Source: a bacterium (GTDB lineage: Bacteria; Babelota; Babeliae; Babelales; Chromulinivoraceae). Taken from it: DNA of 14,926 nt. Location of the stretch: assembly GCA_947377595.1 (NCBI GenBank), contig CANCGK010000013.1:1-14926 (forward strand). Reading direction: 5' to 3'. Below, one piece after another: positions 1 to 8,302 of the stretch (its first letter is position 1; the number at the start of each line of letters is the position of its first letter). The translations under genes were made by a program, and so were the position numbers. The notes below the pieces were generated by a model that was not told where the DNA came from, searched no databases, and saw only the letters and a list, made by a program, of their open reading frames with translations.

Positions 1-599
1 TTGAGCGCTTGTTGTTGAGACATTTTTTCTTGGATAATTGCTTTTAATGCATCAGCAGGATTGATCTTGATATTTTGATCGCGTGTATTTTCTTGATATT
101 CAGCCTTGTCTTGATGATCAATATCTTGTGCAGGTAATGTTGGTGTTTGTATCAGATCTGGGGCTGTTGGTGTGGTAATTGATTGAATTTTCATATCAAG
201 CTGAGCATCTTGAGGAATATCAACCTGCCCATTATGATCCTGGTCTTGGTGATGCGTTTGATTGTGTATGCTTTTTTTATAATGTTCACTTAATGCAGGT
301 TCTGGAATATCAATTTGAGCCTCTTTTGTTGCAGCTGGTTCTGTTTGTATGCCAATTTGCCCACCTTGAATGCGGGTTGCAAGTTTAAAATCAGGTTGAG
401 GTGGAATGATTGGATCTGGTTGATCTTGCATAAAAATTACCTGCGCTTCATTGGAATGGATGCTGGCAGGGTCAGGATCTTTGCAAGGACTATGAGCAGA
501 TTTGGTCGAAAGCATAATAATCACCATGAGTAAATGTAATAATATCGAAATATATAGCCATAAAATAAAATATTTGTTGTCTTTGATTTCGTTTTCCAT
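1..599 (-). CDS. TonB/TolA-like single-span envelope protein, partial (C-terminal part beyond left edge)
   Basis: A reading frame stays open for 199 codons from the ATG at 599-597 to the window edge, so only the N-terminal part is seen. After about 11 polar residues comes one hydrophobic span (roughly residues 12-31) containing Ser-x3-His (SILLH), the spacing known from the TonB and TolA anchor that contacts ExbB/TolQ. The rest is a long polar Pro/Gln/Asp/His-rich stretch with loosely repeated units such as QIDIPEPA and QVDIPQDAQLDM, as expected of a periplasm-spanning linker. An AAAGGAG Shine-Dalgarno lies at 609-603, unusually close to the ATG; the next in-frame Met is inside the membrane span. 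The gene lies 45 bases downstream of tilS and is probably co-transcribed. Family membership is inferred from topology and the SxxxH motif only, because the diagnostic C-terminal domain is not in the window. It could be another single-span proline-rich protein. Confidence 0.72.
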   Translation of the reverse strand, partial: MENEIKDNKYFILWLYISILLHLLMVIIMLSTKSAHSPCKDPDPASIHSNEAQVIFMQDQPDPIIPPQPDFKLATRIQGGQIGIQTEPAATKEAQIDIPEPALSEHYKKSIHNQTHHQDQDHNGQVDIPQDAQLDMKIQSITTPTAPDLIQTPTLPAQDIDHQDKAEYQENTRDQNIKINPADALKAIIQEKMSQQQAL

Positions 600-644
600 A
601 CGCTCCTTTGTATGAAAACGAGTATGATATTTTTCTTAAAAAAT

Positions 645-1613
645 TCATAGAGTTTTATCAAATTTTTTTATTTTTTCTAGAGCAAAGAAGCCTTTGCGTT
701 TTGTTATCATCCAAGAATCATGTATCACGTGCGTTGTTTTGCTACTTTTTTCTAAAAACCTCACAATTTCCTTGAACAAATTTTGGCTTGGAGTAAAGCG
801 GATCTGTTCTTTGATTATCAGATTGAGAAGTATGCGTTGTTGTATGATCGTGTGTAATGATAAAAATAATGCAACATCAATGCCAAGTTGTGTCTGGTTG
901 GTATTGATAATCTCTTGAACATGTTGTTCTAAAAAATCATCGACAAGTGCAAGATGATCCATGGCGCATGTTAATTTTTGATCAAATCGGTCGTCAGTTG
1001 CTTGTAATGTAGGAATAACATGATTTCTAATTTTATTGCGTAAGTATAGATCACTTGTGTTGGTTGGATCTGTATAATAACCAATATTTTTATGATGCAG
1101 GTAGTTTACAATCTCCTTTTTCGTTGTGTGCAGTATGGGTCTGATATATAATCCATCAATTTTTTTGATACCAGTCAGTCCTGTTAAGCTTGCACCACGT
1201 AGCAATCGAATAAAAAAGGTTTCTTGTTGATCTTGTTGATGATGAGCAAGGGCTATTGCACGAGCTTGATATTTTTGAGCTAAAGATTCGAAAAAATAGC
1301 GACGTGCAAGACGGCCAATTTCTTCTTGTGAACCATTCCATTTTGGTTGAAATTGCAATTGAGAAATGGTTTTGATAACTAAAGGTATGTGCAATGTATC
1401 GCATGTTGCTTGGCATACTTGTACTGCAAGTATTGCGCTTTCTTGCCATTCATGATTTAAATGTGCTGCAATAATGGTAAGGTTGAGTTGTTGACGTACA
1501 GCATGCAGTTGATACAAAAGATAGATAGAATCTGGGCCACCAGATAATCCTACGATAATCGTGCTCGAAGGTTGAATGATTGATGTTTGAAGAGGGGGTA
1601 TGGGGTCGGGCAC
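645..1613 (-). CDS. tilS: tRNA(Ile)-lysidine synthase, short form
   Basis: This enzyme uses ATP and lysine to convert C34 of the CAU-anticodon tRNA-Ile to lysidine in the cytoplasm, so the tRNA reads AUA and is charged with Ile. The N-terminal PP-loop SGGPDS is at residues 24-29. Family-typical stretches follow: AHHQQDQQETFFIRLLRGAS, the GLTGI turn, IRPIL, and a DPTN...YLRNKIR segment ending in VIPTL. The length of 322 aa is close to the short Aquifex-type enzyme and lacks most of the C-terminal region of longer enterobacterial forms. The start is a GTG at 1613-1611 with no clear Shine-Dalgarno; no Met lies between it and the PP-loop. A TATAAT hexamer at 1654-1649 may be the -10 of its own promoter, but no good -35 is present. 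The TonB/TolA-like gene follows. Confidence 0.95.
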   Translation of the reverse strand: MPDPIPPLQTSIIQPSSTIIVGLSGGPDSIYLLYQLHAVRQQLNLTIIAAHLNHEWQESAILAVQVCQATCDTLHIPLVIKTISQLQFQPKWNGSQEEIGRLARRYFFESLAQKYQARAIALAHHQQDQQETFFIRLLRGASLTGLTGIKKIDGLYIRPILHTTKKEIVNYLHHKNIGYYTDPTNTSDLYLRNKIRNHVIPTLQATDDRFDQKLTCAMDHLALVDDFLEQHVQEIINTNQTQLGIDVALFLSLHTIIQQRILLNLIIKEQIRFTPSQNLFKEIVRFLEKSSKTTHVIHDSWMITKRKGFFALEKIKKFDKTL

Positions 1614-1658
1614 GTGCTTGTTCGTAAAAAATAATAAATTGTATTGTATTATAAACGT

Positions 1659-1699
1659 AACAGAACTGATCGAAATATCAAATTTTAATCAGTTCTGTT
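1659..1699 (-). terminator. Inverted repeat after the HAD gene, possible terminator
   Basis: Perfect 12-bp arms (1659-1670, AACAGAACTGAT, and 1688-1699, ATCAGTTCTGTT) flank a 17-nt AT-rich loop, 14 bases past the HAD stop codon and before tilS. Placement fits a terminator for the upstream minus-strand pair. However, the loop is long and no clean U-tract follows (ACGTTTATAAT instead), and a TATAAT for tilS starts just after it. An operator or weak attenuating hairpin for tilS is an equal alternative. Confidence 0.4.
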
Positions 1700-1712
1700 G
1701 TGGTATATTTTT

Positions 1713-2627
1713 TTATGCGACGGTTAAAAGCTCTATCAGTTGTTTTTTGACCTGAGCGATATTTTTATTGATACAAAGAATCGAAGCAATTTCAAGTTTT
1801 TGCGCAGCTTGAATGTTTTCTTGCGTATCATCAATAAAAATAGCTTGCGATGCTGAAATATTAAATTTCGAAAGACAATCAAGGTAGATTTGAGCTTCTG
1901 GTTTTACCACATGTTGTTGTCCAGAAATCATGATGCCATCAAATAAATCCTTACCTTCGTACGTAAAAAAATCAGGAAAGTTTTTTACAAAAAGTGGAAA
2001 AGATGAAGGATCCCAATTCGAAAGAATATAGATCTTATATCCTAATTTTTTTAATTGTCTGACAAGTTGCAAGCCTTCAAGAATAACTTGTTTAGTTTGT
2101 ATAAATTTTGCAGGAGTTGTCATCATTAACGCTGTTTGAATATATAAATTTTTTTCTGCAGTTGTCATATTTGATGCGGTAATGTGGGCAATAATTTGAT
2201 CTTGAATATCACGAAAATCTTGTAGGCCAGTTTTCCAATCAATCATAATTTGGGGCAATATTGTACCTTGGCTGTATGCATCGCTCTGACATAATGCCGG
2301 TACTTGATCTAAAGCTTTCAATAAGTCTGTAGAGTTAGGTAATTTGATATGTCTAAAAATATAAGCACTGATCACATCAAGACCAATAATTTGAGCAGCG
2401 CGTAATTTGTTGGTTGTACACAGTACGCCATTAAGGTCGACAATGATTGCTTTTTTATGAGCATCGCACGCCAAAGGCAGATCCATGGATGTTTGCGGTA
2501 TTAATTTGGTATACAAGTAACTGAGCAACGATTTTTTTGAGGTCGTATTTTGCTCTGCTTTCGCGTAAAAATTGTTCATACATGCAATGCTTATCATACA
2601 ATATGCTAATAAGTTAAACTTTTTCAT
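1713..2627 (-). CDS. Exported HAD-superfamily hydrolase-like protein (DxN variant)
   Basis: The 304-aa protein has an N-terminal signal-like peptide (MKK, then a hydrophobic stretch to about residue 20, likely cleavage near YAKA). HAD motifs appear in order: motif I IIVDLNGVL with presumed nucleophile Asp64, motif II ILSN with Ser203, motif III Lys242 in VVKPEAQIY, and motif IV IFIDD with Asp266-Asp267. The sequence between motifs I and II is a helical cap as in the C1-capped, haloacid-dehalogenase/YihX-like branch. The second motif-I acid (DxD in most phosphatases) is Asn66, so the usual general acid/base is missing. Substrate unknown. The gene starts 18 bases after the stop of the large exported protein, with an AGAAAG Shine-Dalgarno, so the two are probably translated from one mRNA. 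The signal peptide places it outside the cytoplasm, unusual for this family. Confidence 0.85.
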   Translation of the reverse strand: MKKFNLLAYCMISIACMNNFYAKAEQNTTSKKSLLSYLYTKLIPQTSMDLPLACDAHKKAIIVDLNGVLCTTNKLRAAQIIGLDVISAYIFRHIKLPNSTDLLKALDQVPALCQSDAYSQGTILPQIMIDWKTGLQDFRDIQDQIIAHITASNMTTAEKNLYIQTALMMTTPAKFIQTKQVILEGLQLVRQLKKLGYKIYILSNWDPSSFPLFVKNFPDFFTYEGKDLFDGIMISGQQHVVKPEAQIYLDCLSKFNISASQAIFIDDTQENIQAAQKLEIASILCINKNIAQVKKQLIELLTVA

Positions 2628-2645
2628 GAACTATCTTTCTGTTGA

Positions 2646-5564
2646 TTATGAGTTTTGAAACCATACTGCTTTTTTCAGTCGACTTAACAAGTTTGAATTA
2701 TCAGCTGATGAGATATCTGATGCACCAGGTGATCCATCACCTGATGTGTCAGGTAAAGGAATTTTAGCTCGCATGTCTTCGGGTATAAATGAGGTATTTA
2801 AGCGAGTTTCTGCTGGTCGGAATTGTTGTTGTTGTTGAATAGCAGAATTTAAAGCTTGTTGTGTCGTATAATCTAAGTTTTGGTATCCATTCAAAAATGT
2901 TGATAGATCATCGCTGCCGTTATATGTTGCGCACCTATTAAAAATTATTTTTGCTTGTTCTAATTGGAATTTTACACCGTCATCCCATCCTTTGGCAAAT
3001 TCTGTTACGGTCTTTCCTATGATCCATCTTTCTTTATGCAGCCATGCTCCAAGTTTATTTTTTTCTGGTTGAATTTTTTCTTTGATTATACTGAATAATC
3101 GAATTGCTAATTCATCATTATCTTGTATTGTACCATATTTTCGTTCTATCTCATTGATGATAGTTTGATCTGCTGATCCTATGATTAGTTGCTTTTGTTC
3201 AAAATTTGGTTCTTGTTTGACTTTTTCTAACTCTAATTTTGTTAATATTTCGATTTCTTGTTCTATTTGTTTGTTGAGTTCATGAGCAGCTCTAGAATTC
3301 GACGCAGGTTGATGCTTCCATAAAAAGGATATAGCGTTGAATGCTTTTTCTATTGTGCCAACAGTAAAAGCTAATACGGGAATGAGCACAATAGGAATAT
3401 TACTTTTTCCTGAAAGTTCGTCGATGGAAGAGGCTGTGTAAGAAGGTTTGTGGTCTGTTCCATGAGAATCATCAGGTCTATATTCTATAGAAAATGGTGT
3501 TGGGGTATTCATGTCAATAACTTTGAAATCATCAGAATCATTTATTTTAACGCTATCTATTTCAACAAGGACTGCATCATCATCATCATCATTGTATAGT
3601 CGAATCGGTTCTTCTCCTATTGTAATATGAGTGTATAGTGATGAACTATCATGGGTTAAATCTAATCCTTCTAAAAATGGGTGCAAGTGTTCTATGAGGA
3701 CTTGAGATTTGATAGTGTCGTGATTTAACGGATCGCCATTTATGGTAGTTCTTGTATTGTAAGCAGCATGACGATTATGGATATTTGTTGACTGTCCATT
3801 ACTTAATAGCAATGTTTCTGCTGTTGCTATGCCATCATAATCTCCATACATATGGATTTCTTGAGTAAAAGATGATGTGTCAATAGATGTCTGAGGGCTT
3901 GCTAAAGCAATAAATCGTTTTATTGTATGAGGGCGACAGTTTACTATAGCTTCTCTTGCAACATCTCCACCATAGCTATGAGCAATAATTTCTGATTCAA
4001 CATGATTGCCAAAAGATTGTTCATAAGCTATGCGTTCTTGTATTAATGAGGCAAGTTTTCTTCCTGATTCGGTTCTTGAATCTTGGCTATATGCTCCATC
4101 CCACTTGATAGGAATTAATTTTACCATAGCATTATGTTCAATAGATTGAATTTGGCCATAGGTAATAAATTCACGAGATGTATCATTTTCTGCGATATCT
4201 CCAAATGATTTACTGTGTTTGCAAAAAGGTAGTATTGTTCCATGAAGAGTAAAAATTAATTTGACATGTTGAGGTTTACTAGATGCAAATTTTGGGCAAA
4301 ATACCCTTTCTGTCGAAATAGTAATATTTTTATTTTGAGTTTTTGCTTTCCAATCATTTGGATTTGGGCAGTGATCTATTTTCTCTGTAACTACTTGATT
4401 TTCAATATCTTGCGCATATGATAAAGGACGAGAAGTTTCTAGCTTAAAAAAGCTATCTTTTGTGTGATGTAAAATTTTGGTTGGGACAGATTTTACTTCT
4501 AGTACTGGTTGTGCAGAAGGTTCAGGAGCTTGAGGGCATGCTTGTATTGCTGCAAATTCTTCCGCGTTGTGAGTAACGGTTATCATTGCACGGCTGCGAT
4601 GATTTTGTTGTTGTTGTACTTGACTATCATGATGAGCAGGTTCTTGGATTGTGGTGTCTGCTGCTGCCGCACGTTGTCTAGCTACTATTTGATCAGCGGT
4701 TGAATTATCTTGTTCGAGTTGAGCAATTTGGGTCGGCGAGCGTTGTTTTCTAACTCTTTTGGGTAATGGATCAAAGGTCATTTGAGATGTATTATCCACA
4801 TGATGACTGGTATCTACTGGCATTCCATGAATACCTGAAGAATCGATTATTTCTTCTAGGACAGGTTGTTCGGCATATGAGTTCGAGTCACTTGAAGGTT
4901 CTTGGATTGTGGTGTCTGCTGCTGCCGCACGTTGTCTAGCTACTTTTTGATCAGCTAAATCTAAATATGCTAAATGCTTATTCTTTGAAAGAGTTTTTGC
5001 TCCTAAATGTGTATCATCAACACTGCCATGTTTTATTAATGGATCTGTAAATGATATGAATGGAGAAAATTCACTTTTTTTTGCTAATTCTTTACGCGCA
5101 TTAAGTTCAGCTCGAGCTGAGCCTTTTAGATATTCTTGATCTTGAAATTCAGGCGTCTCTTTTAACAATAATTTTTTATTAGGTTGAATTGATGTTTTGT
5201 ATTTGAAAGAATTTGGTACAAAGTATCGTTGATTTAATTTCGCTAATTGCTCTTGTTCAGAATATGGAGCGTGGTTTGTTTGAGCAGAGGTTGCTGTTTG
5301 TGAGTTTGCACTTGGTTTTGGTGTGATTATTTTTCTTACATTTTTTAGAGCTGTCAGTTTATTTCTTTGATCAGTTTCTTTTTTTGTAATAATTATCTGT
5401 TGCTCAAGAGATTCTTTTTCTTTGTATTGGTTATGGCGTGCAGCTGTCCATGCTGCGCCAGACATTGCAGCAAATAAAGCTGGGCCAGTCCAATCATCTG
5501 CTTGAAGAGCAAAATTGTTTGTAAGTGAAAGTATGAACAAAATAAAAATTGATTGTTTTTTCAT
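2646..5564 (-). CDS. Large exported protein with alpha/beta-hydrolase (lipase)-like centre
   Basis: I do not recognise this 972-aa protein as a named family. The frame is open to 5639, but I choose the ATG at 5564-5562 because a typical signal peptide (MKKQSIFILFILSLTNNFALQA) starts there. Residues about 30-430 are polar, low-complexity and rich in Gln/Ser/Ala/Lys, with an exact repeat ARQRAAAADTTIQEP. The centre (about 435-640) looks like a serine hydrolase: a strand ending in HGT, a nucleophile elbow AHSYGGDVA (Ser530), then Asp575/577 in HMYGDYDG and His615 in PLNHDTI as plausible triad members. An acidic run (five Asp) follows, then a hydrophobic segment near 723-739 that may be a membrane helix, then a charged helical C-terminus. 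It heads a two-gene unit with the exported HAD protein. Known from sequence: export signal and elbow motif. Inferred: lipase/esterase-like or host-directed activity. Confidence 0.8.
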   Translation of the reverse strand: MKKQSIFILFILSLTNNFALQADDWTGPALFAAMSGAAWTAARHNQYKEKESLEQQIIITKKETDQRNKLTALKNVRKIITPKPSANSQTATSAQTNHAPYSEQEQLAKLNQRYFVPNSFKYKTSIQPNKKLLLKETPEFQDQEYLKGSARAELNARKELAKKSEFSPFISFTDPLIKHGSVDDTHLGAKTLSKNKHLAYLDLADQKVARQRAAAADTTIQEPSSDSNSYAEQPVLEEIIDSSGIHGMPVDTSHHVDNTSQMTFDPLPKRVRKQRSPTQIAQLEQDNSTADQIVARQRAAAADTTIQEPAHHDSQVQQQQNHRSRAMITVTHNAEEFAAIQACPQAPEPSAQPVLEVKSVPTKILHHTKDSFFKLETSRPLSYAQDIENQVVTEKIDHCPNPNDWKAKTQNKNITISTERVFCPKFASSKPQHVKLIFTLHGTILPFCKHSKSFGDIAENDTSREFITYGQIQSIEHNAMVKLIPIKWDGAYSQDSRTESGRKLASLIQERIAYEQSFGNHVESEIIAHSYGGDVAREAIVNCRPHTIKRFIALASPQTSIDTSSFTQEIHMYGDYDGIATAETLLLSNGQSTNIHNRHAAYNTRTTINGDPLNHDTIKSQVLIEHLHPFLEGLDLTHDSSSLYTHITIGEEPIRLYNDDDDDAVLVEIDSVKINDSDDFKVIDMNTPTPFSIEYRPDDSHGTDHKPSYTASSIDELSGKSNIPIVLIPVLAFTVGTIEKAFNAISFLWKHQPASNSRAAHELNKQIEQEIEILTKLELEKVKQEPNFEQKQLIIGSADQTIINEIERKYGTIQDNDELAIRLFSIIKEKIQPEKNKLGAWLHKERWIIGKTVTEFAKGWDDGVKFQLEQAKIIFNRCATYNGSDDLSTFLNGYQNLDYTTQQALNSAIQQQQQFRPAETRLNTSFIPEDMRAKIPLPDTSGDGSPGASDISSADNSNLLSRLKKAVWFQNS
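4638..4697. repeat. In-frame 60-bp direct repeat, copy A
   Basis: This segment matches 4896-4955 at 59 of 60 positions, the single difference being A versus T at 4687/4945. The offset is 258 bases, exactly 86 codons, so both copies encode the ADQxVARQRAAAADTTIQEP peptide within the large exported protein. Near-identity, including third positions, points to a recent duplication or gene conversion. Confidence 0.9.
4896..4955. repeat. In-frame 60-bp direct repeat, copy B
   Basis: This is the partner of 4638-4697. On the coding (minus) strand it is the more N-terminal of the two copies. The 66 residues between the copies (the spacer of the 86-residue offset) are unrelated low-complexity sequence. 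Confidence 0.9.
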
Positions 5565-5638
5565 AGTAATTGTATTTCTTGTGTAAAAAGATGTATACAG
5601 ATAAGACTTTTTTTGCTGTGATTGACTATTTGATGTCA

Positions 5639-5668
5639 ATTATGATTGCTATTTGTCTAACTTGTAAA
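5639..5668 (-). promoter_or_regulatory. Putative sigma70-type promoter for the exported hydrolase/HAD unit
   Basis: On the minus strand, TTTACA (5668-5663) and CATAAT (5644-5639) each match the consensus at five of six positions and are 18 bases apart. They lie about 75 bases upstream of the chosen start at 5564 and downstream of the gyrB terminator. The flanking DNA is very AT-rich, so chance matches are possible. Confidence 0.35.
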
Positions 5669-5736
5669 AAAATATATATACATACAGTACATCATATTTT
5701 GGACAAAAAACAACTGGCGTATGGTTTTTTTCTACA

Positions 5737-5771
5737 AGAAAAGCGCTTTGATCAAATCAAAGCGCTTTTCT
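5737..5771 (-). terminator. gyrB terminator, perfect 16-bp hairpin
   Basis: Arms 5737-5752 and 5756-5771 are perfectly complementary over 16 bp with a 3-nt loop. The core is AAGCGCTTTGAT and the arms end in AAAA/TTTT, so the stem itself supplies a short U-run in both directions. It lies 35 bases beyond the gyrB stop codon and ahead of the exported-protein promoter. The AAGCGC/GCGCTT core recurs in the plus-strand terminators at 10209, 11084 and 12361. Confidence 0.85.
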
Positions 5772-5806
5772 GAAATTACAATGTATGAAACTATCAGTAA
5801 TTTTGT

Positions 5807-8302
5807 TTAAATATCTAAGTTGCGGACGAATTTGCCATTATCTTCGATAAATTGTTTTCTGCCAAGTACACTATCACCCATTAAATTAGAGAACCATGCA
5901 TCAGCTTCAAATCCATCTTCGATTTTAACTTGTAAAAGTAATCGAGTTTCTGGATCCATCGCAGTTTCCCACAATTGATCAGGGTTCATTTCCCCAAGAC
6001 CTTTGTATCGTTGAATATACATATGAGGTTTGCTGAACGTTCCAATTGCTTGGCTTAATTTTAAGATGCCATGATCTTGAATATTTTTTTCTTTTGTTCC
6101 TTGTGATAGAGTCCATTGATGTTGTTCAAGTATCAAAAGAGGTGTAATAAATGTTACTAATTTATTAATAATTTCTGGATTAAAGAAATCTAGAGATAAG
6201 TTCCAAGAAATATTTGATCGAGTAAATGTTAATGTTTGATCGCAGCCTTGTGCTTTTGCTTTTATTACTTGGCTTTCAGATTCGACAATATCATCTGTCA
6301 TATTGATATCGCACGCTGGTACGATTTCGACTGGTCGAGCAATTGGAGCTTGTAAACTGATAGCAAAATCTGCAAAATACGGTTGTAATTGCTTGATCAA
6401 ATCGTGTGCGTCTGTTGCTATATTCTGTTCTTTGGTTGCAAATAAGGCCAACTGATGACAATGTTTATATTCTAAATTAAAGTTGATGCTGATTTCGTGA
6501 TTTTTATCTTCATACGCGATTAGATTTTCTAAAAGATTTTTCCAATCTTGTTCAACGTAATGGTGTTGTGCAACTTCGAGGTTTAAATTATTTTTAGCCC
6601 AGTCAAAAATGAATAGTTTTAAACTTGCATCATCACTTAAATATTGTGATTGTTTGCCAATTTTAACTTTATACAATGGCGGTTGAGCTATGTATAAATA
6701 TCCTTGTTCGATCAATGGCTTCATGTATCTAAAAAAGAATGTCAACAATAGGGTGCGGATGTGAGATCCGTCAACGTCAGCATCGGTCATTAAAATAATT
6801 TTATGATACCGAGCTTTTTCGTGATGAAATTCTTCTGGATTTTCGATGTTGCAACCAACGGCAGAAATTAAAGCCTTGATTTCTTCGTTTGCAAGCATTT
6901 TGTCTAAACGAGCTTTTTCTACGTTTAAAATTTTACCTTTTAATGGCAAGATCGCTTGTGTAAAACGATCACGAGCTTGTTTTGCAGATCCACCCGCAGA
7001 ATCACCCTCAACGATGAATAGTTCAGTTGTTGTTGGGTCTTCGTTCGAGCAATCGGCTAACTTACCAGGTAAAATTGTGCTTTCTAAAGCTGTTTTGCGA
7101 CGAGTTAAATCACGAGCGCGTTTAGCAGCATCACGAGCTCTACGAGCCATTTCAGCTTTTAAAATGATTTTTTTTGCAACTGATGGATTTTCTTCAAAGA
7201 AGGTATCAAGCGCTGCAAAAACCCAAGAGTCAACAATACCTTTAACTTCGCTGTTGCCAAGCTTAGTTTTAGTTTGACCTTCGAATTGTGGTTCTGGAGC
7301 TTTTAAACTAATGACTGCAACTAAACCTTCGCGAACGTCTTCGCTGGAAAAACTATCACCAGCCTTTAACATATTTAACGTTAAAGCACGTTTGTTACAA
7401 GTTTTAGTCAAGGCAGATTTAAAACCACTGACGTGAGTACCGCCTTCGATAGTGTTAATGTTGTTGACGAATGAAAATATTTGTTCTTTAAAGCCTTCGT
7501 TGTATTGAACGGCAGCTTCTAAAATATATTTTTCATCTTCTTTATATAAATAAATAATTTCTGGAAATAGTGGATCTTTTTTATCGTTGATTGATTCGAT
7601 AAATGAGACAATGCCACCTTCATATAAAAAGTTATGACTTTTGTTGTGTTCTTTGTCAGAAATTGCAATTTTCAAGTTCTTATTTAAGAAAGCTAATTCA
7701 CGTAAACGAACAGAAAGTGTATCAAAACTAAAAACGGTAGTTTCTTGAAAAATTTCTGCATCTGGTGTAAAGCGAACATAGGTTCCACGTTTTTTTGTAG
7801 AGCCAGTAATTTCTAATCGGCCTTGAGGTATGCCTTTTTTGTAATCTTGAGTGTAAATATTGCCATTTTGATAAATTTCAAGATGAAGATCGGATGATAA
7901 AGCGTTAACGACCGAAATACCAACTCCGTGTAATCCACCAGAAAATTTGTAAGAATCTTTATCGAATTTACCACCAGCATGAAGTTTTGTTAACACAACT
8001 TCTGCAGCAGAAATGCCTTCTGTTGGATGAATGTCGGTTGGAATACCACGACCATTATCTTCGACAGAACAAGAGCCATCGGTATGTAAAATGACTTTAA
8101 TGTCGCTGCAATGTCCGCCTAATGCTTCATCTACTGAGTTGTCGACAACTTCGTACACTAAGTGATGTAAGCCGCCTACGCCGGTGTTTCCGATATACAT
8201 GGCAGGACGTTTACGAACGGCTTCAAGCCCTTCCATAATTCGAATCGAGCTGGCATTATAATTTTTTAATGCTTCGTCTTTATTTGAAGGATTGTTTGCC
8301 AC
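5807..8302 (-). CDS. gyrB: DNA gyrase subunit B
   Basis: This is the ATPase subunit of the GyrA2B2 gyrase, which introduces negative supercoils in cytoplasmic DNA. The GHKL ATPase domain shows EVVDNSVDEA (Glu51, Asn55), EDNGRGIP (81-88), GGLHGVGISVVNAL and the QTKTKLGN loop (343-350). The Toprim domain shows EGDSAGGSA (Glu432), PLKGKILNVEKAR and DADVDGSH (507-514). The C-terminus has QRYKGLGEMNPDQLWETAMD, typical of GyrB rather than ParE. Length is 831 aa. A poorly conserved block of about 200 residues (roughly 555-757) separates Toprim from the tail, comparable in position to the insert of proteobacterial GyrB. The start is GTG at 8302-8300 with CGGAG at 8313-8309, six bases upstream, a convincing Shine-Dalgarno. 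It is transcribed divergently from tadA and ends at the 5737-5771 hairpin. Confidence 0.98.
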   Translation of the reverse strand: MANNPSNKDEALKNYNASSIRIMEGLEAVRKRPAMYIGNTGVGGLHHLVYEVVDNSVDEALGGHCSDIKVILHTDGSCSVEDNGRGIPTDIHPTEGISAAEVVLTKLHAGGKFDKDSYKFSGGLHGVGISVVNALSSDLHLEIYQNGNIYTQDYKKGIPQGRLEITGSTKKRGTYVRFTPDAEIFQETTVFSFDTLSVRLRELAFLNKNLKIAISDKEHNKSHNFLYEGGIVSFIESINDKKDPLFPEIIYLYKEDEKYILEAAVQYNEGFKEQIFSFVNNINTIEGGTHVSGFKSALTKTCNKRALTLNMLKAGDSFSSEDVREGLVAVISLKAPEPQFEGQTKTKLGNSEVKGIVDSWVFAALDTFFEENPSVAKKIILKAEMARRARDAAKRARDLTRRKTALESTILPGKLADCSNEDPTTTELFIVEGDSAGGSAKQARDRFTQAILPLKGKILNVEKARLDKMLANEEIKALISAVGCNIENPEEFHHEKARYHKIILMTDADVDGSHIRTLLLTFFFRYMKPLIEQGYLYIAQPPLYKVKIGKQSQYLSDDASLKLFIFDWAKNNLNLEVAQHHYVEQDWKNLLENLIAYEDKNHEISINFNLEYKHCHQLALFATKEQNIATDAHDLIKQLQPYFADFAISLQAPIARPVEIVPACDINMTDDIVESESQVIKAKAQGCDQTLTFTRSNISWNLSLDFFNPEIINKLVTFITPLLILEQHQWTLSQGTKEKNIQDHGILKLSQAIGTFSKPHMYIQRYKGLGEMNPDQLWETAMDPETRLLLQVKIEDGFEADAWFSNLMGDSVLGRKQFIEDNGKFVRNLDI

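Noticed and set aside
5565..5639. 25-codon upstream extension of the large exported protein
   Set aside because: The signal peptide begins at the internal ATG (5564); a polar 25-residue leader before it would be atypical for Sec export and has no better ribosome site.
5570..5773. 67-codon plus-strand ORF over the gyrB terminator
   Set aside because: It runs through a perfect terminator hairpin and the minus-strand promoter region, has no ribosome site, and its composition is just AT-rich DNA.
6846..7277. 143-codon plus-strand ORF inside gyrB
   Set aside because: It lies antisense to strongly conserved GyrB Toprim and ATPase coding sequence and has no start context; it is a shadow frame.
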